From the NCBI GenBank assembly GCA_022827185.1, contig JAJDTM010000057.1, positions 62,001-126,000 of the forward strand: a DNA stretch of 64,000 bases, read 5' to 3'. The DNA is from Candidatus Poribacteria bacterium. Lineage in GTDB: Bacteria; Poribacteria; WGA-4E; WGA-3G. The notes beneath the pieces are model-generated. The model saw only the letters and a program-made list of their open reading frames with translations, was not told the DNA's origin and ran no database searches. Below, piece after piece: positions 54,445 through 62,500 of this stretch (within the stretch, counting starts at the first letter, position 1; each line of letters starts with the position of its first letter). A program made the translations under genes and the position numbers.

Positions 54445-54451
54445 AAACATT

Positions 54452-54739
54452 GTGCAACACGTGGATCCTTATGTCGTCCATCAGATCGCGATGAGCCTGT
54501 TTGGAGACAGATATATTATCATTTACGAAAATACAATTCAGTTCCACAACCACTGTTACTACGTGCGGCATATCAACGCACCAGAACATGCGTATCGGGG
54601 ATATTGTTATTTGGAGGATGCGAACACTGGCTTGGCTATGTCAAGCGATGTTGATTTCGCACCGTCTGGGACTTATGGTGTAATTTTCGATCCGCAGACC
54701 GGTAATATTATCGGTTGCGAAACAACGCCTCAGTGCTAA
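54452..54739 (+). CDS. Small hypothetical protein with several cysteines
   Basis: About 95 residues from GTG 54452; an ATG at 54491 gives a shorter form, and the frame also extends back into the preceding gene. The product contains FGDRYIIIYENTIQFHNHC, AYRGYCYLEDANTG and IIGCETTPQC. It is strand-rich, with no signal peptide and no recognised family. It ends 42 bases before guaA. Confidence 0.45.
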   Translation: MQHVDPYVVHQIAMSLFGDRYIIIYENTIQFHNHCYYVRHINAPEHAYRGYCYLEDANTGLAMSSDVDFAPSGTYGVIFDPQTGNIIGCETTPQC

Positions 54740-54781
54740 AAAACACAGTAGTTGTAGGCAAAAGCTGTTCTATTTAGAAAG

Positions 54782-56353
54782 ATGAATCATATCAATAACA
54801 CAGCATCACCACAGCAAGAGACGATCCTTATTTTGGACTTCGGTTCACAATATACGCAGCTGATTGCGCGGCGCGTCCGTGAGCAAAACGTCTACTGCGA
54901 AATTCATCCGTATACATTACCGCTGCCGCAGATAGAGGCTATTGCACCAAAGGGGATCATTCTCAGCGGTGGGCCCGCGAGCGTCTATGAAGTGGGTGCC
55001 CCAACCATTGACGCGAAACTCTTTGAACTTGAGATACCGATATTGGGGATCTGCTACGGCATGCAACTCATGGCAGCATTGTTAGCGGGTGGAAAGGTGC
55101 ACCCGGCTACCGAACGCGAATACGGACACGCGCCACTTCGGGTTCTCAGCGCAGCGGATCCGCTTTTTGCGGGACTCTCCTCATGTTTTTCTGCCTGGAT
55201 GAGCCACGGTGATCGGATTGAAGCACCGCCTGCTGGTTTCCAAACTATCGCGCAGACGGAAAACGCGCCTATCGCCGCGATGGTGGATACCGAGCGAGCG
55301 TTTTACGGTCTACAATTTCACCCTGAGGTGGAACATACACAGGATGCCGACCGGATTTTGGGAAACTTCACGCGGGAGATATGTGGGTGCCACAATACTT
55401 GGACGATGCGCGCTTTTATCGCACGGGCTACGGCACAAATACAGGAACAGGTCGGTGATGAACGGGTCCTCTGTGCAGTCAGCGGTGGGATTGACTCAAT
55501 GGTGCTGGCGACACTCCTGCATCAAGCGATAGGCGATGCCCTGGTGTCTGTCTTTGTGGATAATGGGCTCCTCCGAAAAAATGAAGCTGCTGAGGTCATC
55601 AAGACTTGTAAGCAGTTGGGGATTCCGCTGGTTGCTGTTGATGCCGTAAAGCCGTTTCTCGATGGATTAGCGGGTGTCACAGATCCAGAGAAGAAGCGAA
55701 AAGTCATTGGCGTACAGTTCATTGAGACTTTCAAGGGCGCGGTAGCAGACATGGAGCATAACTTCCGTTTTCTCGCACAAGGGACGCTCTATCCCGATGT
55801 CATAGAGAGTGTCTCTGTCAAGGGACCTTCTGCCACGATTAAAACGCACCATAACGTCGGTGGGCTTCCATCGGACATGCCGTTTGAACTGCTTGAACCG
55901 TTCAGGGAACTTTTTAAGGATGAGGTGCGAGCAGTTGGCGCAGAACTCAATGTTCCAGCCAATGTGCTCGGACGGCATCCGTTTCCGGGACCTGGACTCG
56001 CTGTCCGTATCTTGGGTGAGGTAACCTACGAACGTCTGGAGGTGCTTCGCGCAGCGGATGCGATTTTTATCTCTGAAATCAAAGCGGCGGGTTTGTACAA
56101 CCAGATTTGGCAGGCATTGGTTGTGCTGCTCCCCGTCAAGAGTGTCGGTGTAATGGGAGATGCACGCACGTACGAAAACGCCGTTGCACTCCGTGCTGTT
56201 ACCAGTAGTGATGCGATGACAGCAGACTGGGCACGCATACCGACGGATGTGCTTGCGAGAATCTCCAACAGAATCATCAACGAGGTGCAAGGCATCAATC
56301 GAGTTGTTTACGATATTAGTTCAAAACCGCCAAGCACGATTGAGTGGGAATAG
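54782..56353 (+). CDS. guaA: GMP synthase (glutamine-hydrolysing)
   Basis: 523 residues, full length. Class I amidotransferase domain 1-200: catalytic Cys in ILGICYGMQLMA and His-x-Glu in LQFHPEVEHT. ATP pyrophosphatase domain: AVSGGIDSMVLATLL (P-loop). Dimerisation domain: GRHPFPGPGLAVRILGE and the end VVYDISSKPPSTIEWE. It converts XMP to GMP with glutamine and ATP. Confidence 0.98.
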   Translation: MNHINNTASPQQETILILDFGSQYTQLIARRVREQNVYCEIHPYTLPLPQIEAIAPKGIILSGGPASVYEVGAPTIDAKLFELEIPILGICYGMQLMAALLAGGKVHPATEREYGHAPLRVLSAADPLFAGLSSCFSAWMSHGDRIEAPPAGFQTIAQTENAPIAAMVDTERAFYGLQFHPEVEHTQDADRILGNFTREICGCHNTWTMRAFIARATAQIQEQVGDERVLCAVSGGIDSMVLATLLHQAIGDALVSVFVDNGLLRKNEAAEVIKTCKQLGIPLVAVDAVKPFLDGLAGVTDPEKKRKVIGVQFIETFKGAVADMEHNFRFLAQGTLYPDVIESVSVKGPSATIKTHHNVGGLPSDMPFELLEPFRELFKDEVRAVGAELNVPANVLGRHPFPGPGLAVRILGEVTYERLEVLRAADAIFISEIKAAGLYNQIWQALVVLLPVKSVGVMGDARTYENAVALRAVTSSDAMTADWARIPTDVLARISNRIINEVQGINRVVYDISSKPPSTIEWE

Positions 56354-56396
56354 CCGTCAGCCGTTAGCCGTCGGCTATCAGCCATCAGCCATCAAC
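56353..56396. repeat. Left repeat arm flanking the four-helix-bundle gene
   Basis: Units such as AGCCGTC, AGCCATCAGCC repeat here. They are inverted relative to the right arm at 56777-56814 (GCTGATGGCT). Confidence 0.65.
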
Positions 56397-56418
56397 GATT
56401 AGTTATTTAGGAGAAAGT

Positions 56419-56778
56419 ATGCGGGATTTCAAAAAATTACAGGTGTGGAGCAGATCTCACGATTTAACTTTACGGATATACGAGTTAACGTCTCAATTTC
56501 CGCGTAATGAGATATATGGACTCACAAGTCAAATCCGTCGCGCCTCCGCTTCGATCCCAACAAATATTGCTGAAGGCTGTGGCAGAGACGGTTCAGCTGA
56601 GTTCGCCCGTTTCCTTCAAATAGCAAGCGGATCAACGAGTGAGACAGAATATCTCACACTCCTTGCTCATGACCTGAAATACCTCAATGATGATCAGTAT
56701 GTTGAATTAATGGATACAATCGTTAGCCTCAAGAAGATGCTAACTGCTTTACTCAGGAATGTCAGAACCGAAGATTGA
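56419..56778 (+). CDS. Four-helix-bundle protein (S23/23S rRNA intervening-sequence type)
   Basis: 119 residues, full length. Hallmarks: MRDFKKLQVWSRSHDLTLRI, FPRNEIYGLTSQIRRAS, SIPTNIAEGCGR and FLQIASGSTSETEYLTLLA. These proteins were first found inside intervening sequences of 23S rRNA and form pentameric helical bundles; the cellular role is unclear and may include nucleic-acid contact. GGAGAAAGT lies just before the ATG. Inverted repeats flank it on both sides. Confidence 0.93.
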   Translation: MRDFKKLQVWSRSHDLTLRIYELTSQFPRNEIYGLTSQIRRASASIPTNIAEGCGRDGSAEFARFLQIASGSTSETEYLTLLAHDLKYLNDDQYVELMDTIVSLKKMLTALLRNVRTED

Positions 56779-56814
56779 TTGCTGATGGCTGACAGCCGAT
56801 TGCTGATGGCTAAT
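56777..56814. repeat. Right repeat arm flanking the four-helix-bundle gene
   Basis: TTGCTGATGGCTGACAGCC and a second GCTGATGGCT are inverted copies of the left arm at 56353-56396. The arm runs into the end of the next gene. Confidence 0.65.
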
Positions 56815-57979
56815 ACACCTGCGATGCCGCGTGAACAGCCGTACCGGGTTCCACATCATGCCCGAACTCGATTAGCAGTTTCTCTAATGCATTAAGGACA
56901 AGCATAACATTCCGTTCATTGGCAGATTCACCCATCAACCCGATTCGCCACGCCTTTCCAGCAAAGATACCTAAGCCAGCACCGATCTCTATCCCGTAGT
57001 CCATAATTAATCGTTTCCGAATGGTTGCATCATCAATACCTTCAGGGATGCGTAGTGTGGTTAGCATGGGTGCGCGGTACCCCTCCTCTGCCGCGGGTTG
57101 TAATCCGATTGCTTCTGCCCCTGATAGAAGTGCGCAGGCATTACGTTCATGCCGTTTGTATCGGGTAGTCAACCCCTCTTCTAAGACGACGCGCAGTGCC
57201 TCTCGTAATGCATAAATCATTGACATCGAAACGGTGTGATGATAACTCCGTTTCTCGCCGTGCCAATAGTTTTCAAGGAGCGTCATATCCAGATAGAAAC
57301 TCTGGATGGGTGTTTTTCGGTTCCGAATCACATCAACAGCACGTTCATTGAAACTAATAGGCGAGAGACCGGGCGGACCGGCGAGGCATTTTTGGGTGCA
57401 GCTATAGGCGATATCAATGCCGCGTGCATCCAAGTCCACAGGTTGACCGCCAAGCGAAGTCACACAGTCGGCGAGAAAGAGAGCACCGCTATTGTGTGCA
57501 ATCTCAATCGCATCTGCCAAGGGTTGCAGGATACCGGTGGATGTTTCTCCGTGCACCAGTGCAACCAGTTTCAGCGCGGAAGTCTTCGCGACGGCTTCCG
57601 CAATCTTTTCCGGAGGAACGTGTGTTCCCCACTCTGCTTCTACCGTTGTAACGACACCTCCACATCGTGTGGCGATGTTGGCGATCCGCTCGCCAAAGTA
57701 ACCATTGATACCCACAACGACACCGTCACCGGGTTCAATAATGTTGGCGAGTGCTGCTTCCATGCCTGCGGTACCAGTACCGGAGACTGGCAGCGTCAGT
57801 CTATTTTCGGTTCCAAAAACTTGGCGGAGCAGTGCCACCGTGTCATCCATCACTTCAACAAATTTGGTATCTAAATACCCCAACATTGGGGTTGTCATTG
57901 CTTTAAGAACCCGCGCGTTCGCTTCACTTGGTCCGGGACCGAGCAGGACACGCGGTGGTACTATTAGTTCGTCATACAC
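56810..57979 (-). CDS. Alanine-glyoxylate/serine-pyruvate-type aminotransferase
   Basis: 389 residues, class V PLP enzyme. LLGPGPSEANARVLKAM at the start, SGTGTAGMEAALAN, VHGETSTGIL, DCVTSLGGQPVD (PLP Asp region) and the Lys in YSCTQKCLAGPPGLSPI. The family uses Ala or Ser as amino donor and glyoxylate, pyruvate or ureidoglycine-type acceptors. Its last codons lie inside the right repeat arm. Confidence 0.92.
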   Translation of the reverse strand: MYDELIVPPRVLLGPGPSEANARVLKAMTTPMLGYLDTKFVEVMDDTVALLRQVFGTENRLTLPVSGTGTAGMEAALANIIEPGDGVVVGINGYFGERIANIATRCGGVVTTVEAEWGTHVPPEKIAEAVAKTSALKLVALVHGETSTGILQPLADAIEIAHNSGALFLADCVTSLGGQPVDLDARGIDIAYSCTQKCLAGPPGLSPISFNERAVDVIRNRKTPIQSFYLDMTLLENYWHGEKRSYHHTVSMSMIYALREALRVVLEEGLTTRYKRHERNACALLSGAEAIGLQPAAEEGYRAPMLTTLRIPEGIDDATIRKRLIMDYGIEIGAGLGIFAGKAWRIGLMGESANERNVMLVLNALEKLLIEFGHDVEPGTAVHAASQVY

Positions 57980-58009
57980 TGTTTTAGAGGCTCCTCAAAC
58001 ATTATTAGA

Positions 58010-58098
58010 ACTTACGCATTTCCTCTTAAAGTCCCCCTGATAAGGGGGATTTAGGGGGTGTTTCTTAAAAATACCGAAATTACTATTTTTGCGTAAGT
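58010..58098. repeat. MITE-like element with 9-bp terminal inverted repeats
   Basis: ACTTACGCA (58010-58018) and TGCGTAAGT (58090-58098) are perfect inverted ends. Inside is a palindrome of the type TCCCCCTGATAAGGGGGA followed by TTAGGGGG. About 89 bases, no gene. Confidence 0.65.
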
Positions 58099-58113
58099 CC
58101 TCATCTAATCTTC

Positions 58114-58153
58114 GGGCAGGAAACCCAATCCTTTAGGTTTGGGAGGAATGCCC
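58114..58153. repeat. Nested hairpin at the 3' end of the IsrB element
   Basis: GGGCA (58114-58118) pairs with TGCCC (58149-58153), enclosing CCCAATCC-TTTA-GGTTTGGG (58124-58143). The TTTA loop is the same as in the omega-RNA end. Likely the transposon-end hairpin used by a Y1 transposase supplied in trans. Confidence 0.65.
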
Positions 58154-59155
58154 GTTCCTATAATTGAAATTAAGACGGGTCAGCAGCTTAAAATCACGCA
58201 TCTTTGCATTTTGACACGATCGTTCACCTTGCAGAGAATATAGCGAAATACCTTTTTTGCCAAAGCCACTGATACGCGTCAATCCATGTTTAGCGTGATT
58301 AACAAGCGTGTTTTTGACCAATCCATTCCAAGTCGTGCCACCATATCGTGGACGCTTACCATCTTTTTGCGGATTTTGTCTATGAAGCTGACGTCTTATG
58401 ATAGGTATCGGTGAAACACAAAATATATCTGTATTGTCCACCACATCAGCACCCCCTATCGTCTGATATGCCAGAACCCAACTATCTACGCAATGTGCGT
58501 CAAAGGCATCTGACATCTTCTTTGACGACTTTTTCAAACCGAGTTTATCACGTATCTCTTTGGTTTCCCACCCTTGTAAAGTCAACAACTCCCATCGCTT
58601 TTCGATTTCACTATAGAACCACTGCTTTCCAACTTCAAGTGGACTAAAAGAGATGTTCCACTTTTTAGCGTTTTTCAGCGTCTGTGCTTTGATGTCCTCA
58701 ACGCATACATGCGCCACAGGGAACAGTTTTGACAACCAATCAAGAATACGTAATTTCCAGTCCCAACGCGCACGTGTGCCAGCAGGAATACGGTCCCTGT
58801 TAGCCAAGCGATTGGTTCTATTTTTTCGGTTTGGACACTTCCGTGAACGTCTACCCCTACGCAACTCACGACGCTTTTCAACTTTTTTACCAACCTTCCT
58901 GTGAGCATCTGCTTGGACATTCAAATAGGTATGTGCTTCTGATTTGACGGTAAACCCTTCTTTCTTACTGCCAGGATCAACCCCAATCGCAATATCTTGA
59001 AAATACCTATCTGAAGGGTCTACATTTAATCTGACACAAAAGACACCATTCTTCCAAAATGGGGTTGCTTTTTTATGTTTAATCCATTTCCTTGCCCGTG
59101 AAGGTTTTGTAGGCATTAGTGGATTTTGCTCTTTATCAACAACGGGAACAAACAT
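58133..59155 (-). CDS. isrB: IsrB-type RNA-guided nuclease-like protein of an IS200/IS605-family element
   Basis: 340 residues from ATG 59155, where the product begins MFVPVVDKEQNPLMPTKPSR; the 18-codon longer form is less likely. The PLMP motif is at 12-15. RuvC-I GVDPGSKKEG has D60, an Arg-rich bridge helix (RRELRRGRRSRKCPNRKNR) spans about 95-113, RuvC-II has E153 (HVCVEDIKAQ), and RuvC-III has H221/D224 (DAHCVDSW). Only 68 residues separate RuvC-II from RuvC-III, so no HNH domain fits: this is the IsrB form, not IscB. Known IsrB proteins nick DNA guided by an omega-RNA encoded upstream. No TnpA transposase is nearby, so the element is non-autonomous. Confidence 0.85.
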   Translation of the reverse strand: MFVPVVDKEQNPLMPTKPSRARKWIKHKKATPFWKNGVFCVRLNVDPSDRYFQDIAIGVDPGSKKEGFTVKSEAHTYLNVQADAHRKVGKKVEKRRELRRGRRSRKCPNRKNRTNRLANRDRIPAGTRARWDWKLRILDWLSKLFPVAHVCVEDIKAQTLKNAKKWNISFSPLEVGKQWFYSEIEKRWELLTLQGWETKEIRDKLGLKKSSKKMSDAFDAHCVDSWVLAYQTIGGADVVDNTDIFCVSPIPIIRRQLHRQNPQKDGKRPRYGGTTWNGLVKNTLVNHAKHGLTRISGFGKKGISLYSLQGERSCQNAKMRDFKLLTRLNFNYRNGHSSQT

Positions 59156-59160
59156 AGTTT

Positions 59161-59360
59161 GTAAATCTCCGAGGAGTTTGTATTGCCCCATCCAGATCAC
59201 AGTATCCAAGAGGCATCAGACTTGGGGAGCATCCGAGACATTGTGCTGGCTGCCACGCCAAGATACTGCGATATATTACTGTAGAAAACCGTTTAACTTG
59301 TGGGTCCCCGTGTGGCTACGGATGTTCACAAGCCCAAGTCTTTAGACTTGGGTAGTTGAC
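59161..59360 (-). ncRNA. Predicted omega-RNA of the IsrB element
   Basis: Region directly upstream of isrB, structured on the minus strand: terminal hairpin CCCAAGTC-TTTA-GACTTGGG (59333-59352), stem CTTGTG/CACAAG near 59297 and 59326, and long-range stem CAGTATC (59200-59206) with GATACTG (59262-59268). The end GTTGAC at 59355-59360 is probably the element boundary, so the guide would be copied from 59361-59385. The copy at 45001 supports the structure by covariation. Confidence 0.75.
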
Positions 59361-59372
59361 TATTTATCGTAA

Positions 59373-59382
59373 GACTTACGCA
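59373..59382. repeat. GACTTACGCA, inverted partner of 58090-58099
   Basis: A perfect 10-base inverted match to TGCGTAAGTC at 58090-58099 on the other side of the IsrB element, and a third copy of the MITE end sequence. Confidence 0.6.
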
Positions 59383-59465
59383 GTTTAAAACCTCGCCAGC
59401 GAATAACGGGGTTATTCCGTTTTTTAGAGTTCACGTGGTTGTGGATTCTCAGGATTGGGGTTCCA

Positions 59466-59504
59466 AAATAAAGAGGAGGATGCCTCACGGCATCCTCCTT
59501 CAGA
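59466..59504 (-). terminator. Rho-independent terminator of the TPR gene
   Basis: On the minus strand GGAGGATGCC and GGCATCCTCC form a perfect 10-bp stem with a GTGA loop, followed by TCTTTATTTT. A second hairpin (GAATAAC/GTTATTC with T-run, near 59400-59425) lies further downstream. Confidence 0.85.
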
Positions 59505-59554
59505 GAAACCACGCTCAGGCGAGCGAGGCTACAAGAAACCGGAAACCGTAGCGA

Positions 59555-62500
59555 TTACTCGCCACCGCCGCCAGCACGGTCAACACCTTCGCGTATTTCC
59601 AGATTATTTGCACGCATATAATTCAAGATCTCTTGAACCTTTAGCTGGGCATACCGGAGTGCGTCGTTTACTTTTGGATCAGCGGGTGGAGCAGTCTCAT
59701 ATTTTGCCCACAACCGATTGAAATACTCCAGTGCGTCATTGAAATACGCATCGTCGTCATTCGCCAATACCATATAGGCTTCTCCGATCTGTACGAAACC
59801 GAGGTCCGCGTACTTACTCGTCGGATACGCTTCAATGATTTTGTTGAATGCTTCAATAGTGGAAGTGAGTTGGGTTTTCTGCTCTTCACCTCTGACGAGT
59901 TTCGCCGAGTTCAGCATCTGATTCGCTTGTTCATACTCGTAGAAGGCAAGGGCGTTAGCCGTATCATTGAGATACTCTTGCGCTTTCCCTTTCGATTCAG
60001 CACTGATGCCGGGCGTATTGATCGCTTGCTGGTAGTAATCAATCGCTTGTTGATAGAGACCGATGCGCTGCTCTTGCTCAACGCCTTCCTCTGAACCGGA
60101 GTTGAAGTACTTGTTGCCGATATTAATAAGGGCATCAGCAGTGTACTGACTGTTCGGGTACTCTGCGGCGAGGACTTCGTTTGCGGCAAAAATCCGATCG
60201 TACCAACCCTGCTGCGCTTCGGCATCCCCCGCTTCCATCGCGGCTTCACTCAGGAGCTGCGCGCAGGTCGAAATAGCGTACAACGATTCAGGCGCGCTCT
60301 TGTGATCCTTATTCACTTGACGGACCTTCTCGTATTCTGTGATTGCTGTCTCGAATTGTTGCGAAGCGAAATAGGATTCACCGACGTGATACTGCCAGTA
60401 AGCCGCATCTTTAGCATTCGGATAGCGGCGTACCATATCACGGAACACGTCTGCAGCGGCGACGAAATAATTGACCGCTGTTTGAGACATCTCACCATCC
60501 ATACCTACCTGCATCCGTCCTAACTCGAAGTTCGCAGCGGCGAGATAGTTCAGAGAAGTCTCTGTATTTTTACGGAGATCTTCGGATTGCGGGAATAATC
60601 CCTTATCAACGTAGCCGACAAATGTTGTCAGGGGCGCGAGTGCGCTTGTGAGATCTTGTGGCAGTTTCACGCCGATACCGACAGAGTAGGAAATCTGGCC
60701 GGCTTGGAACAGCGAGTTCTGCACAAACGGGATGACCGTCTTCTTATCCGCTTGTTCAACCGGTGCTGCGATTGTATTCACTTCAAAGAAGGAACCCGCA
60801 GCCTTACGACTTGCATCGATATAGGGCTGGAGGTCGGTTCCGGGTGCGTTAGAGAAGAGAGAACGCGCTTTGTCGGAGTAGAGGAAACCGAGGTTATATT
60901 GCGCGGCGGCTTTTTCTGCCACACTCGCGTTTGGATTCGCCTTTGTCCGACTCAGTGCTTCCTCTGCTTCGGCGATGGCTTCGTCTAAGCGTCCCAATTC
61001 CACGTAAAGCGTCGAACGACGGATGCCAGCATCGGCGACCATTGAGGCGACATTTGTATTCTCGGAACCGCTGTATTCGCCGATCAAGGTTTGGAAGACT
61101 TCCAATGCCTTATCAGGTTGTTTTACCTTATCCTGATAAATTAGCCCGATCCGGTAGTAGGATTGTGCTTTGGTGAGCGGATCCTTGACGAGTTCAATGG
61201 CGTTCTGGTAACTCATCAACGCGTCCTGATTGGCTTGGAGTTCTTCTTCTTGCGCGAATGCCATGGCGAAGTAGGAACGTCCCTTCAGGTCAACGTCCTC
61301 AGTATTTTCAATAATATACTGATATTCCTGTACCGCTGCCTGATGGTCACCAAGGGTGCCGTTGAGTTCAGCGAGGCGTGAGTGCGCTTGGAAAACGAGT
61401 GTCTTCCTTGCTTCATCGTCAGTTTTGCCTTCTTGTGCTGTAACCTGTCGGAAGGCGTTCGCTGCACCTTTCGGATCCTCTAACCCTAATAACGCCAGAC
61501 CTGCAGTGTAATTAGCACTGATGAGGTTATTCGCATCGTTTGTCAGCGTTGCCACTTTTGCCGCTGCATCAGCAGCGTTTTGGAGGCTGAGCTTCTTGCT
61601 ACCCGCGTCTGTCGCGGCTTGTGCGATCTGATAATGACAGACGGCTGCTTGGTATTGTGCATTCGGTGCGAGTTCGCTATTCGGGAAAGTTTGCACGAAG
61701 AAGAGATACTCTGCCAATGCTTCGTCATAGCGTTTTGCGCTGTAGTAAGTGTGCCCGATCTTCAGCTGTGAACGGCTGCGAGCGTCTTCTGGTGCACCGG
61801 TGTTATCAACAATCCGCTTCAGAGAGGCGACGAGGGTATCAATATCAACATCTTCACTGCTGTTTTCAATAGCAGTTGCCTTAATCAACTCGATATGTCC
61901 GAGTGTCTTAAGAACAAGCTCATCGTCACTCCCCGCAAACTTGTCATTTGCTTCATCAACAAGCGTCAGGATCAGGGGCCACTTCTCTGTAGCGTTCTGT
62001 TTTTGTGCCGCATCCCGATAGGCGAGTGCCAAACCATAATAGGCTTCAACAGCGTTTGGACTATTTGGATAGTCCGCAATCACGCGTTGGAAAGCGGTTT
62101 CAGAGGATGCTAAGAGTGCCGAGTTTTCAGAAGCCGCTTGATAATAGCACAGCCCGACGAGATAGAGGGCATCATCGGCGTATTCACCTGTCGGATTGCC
62201 ATCAACAACAGCTTGATATTGGACGGCTGCTTCTTCAAACCGTTCCTCTGCACGAAGCAAATCTGCGAGTTTAATTTCTGCTAAGGAGCGGTTGTCGGCA
62301 TCAGCAAGTTTGTCTAAAATGGTGTTGTAGTAGTTAATCGCACCCTCTTTATCGCCTTCTTTGACGTGACTGTTAGCAATAAGGAGCAGTGCGCGTTCGT
62401 AGTATTCACTCGTTTCGGGGATGGATGCGTACCGATCGCGGGCTTGCAACCAGTCACCGAGCATCTCGTGGGAGAGTGCTTCGTTCATGAGACACGCTTC

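Noticed and set aside
58133..59155. Calling the transposon gene TnpB or IscB
   Set aside because: The PLMP start and Arg-rich bridge exclude TnpB. The short gap between RuvC-II and RuvC-III leaves no room for the HNH domain of IscB.
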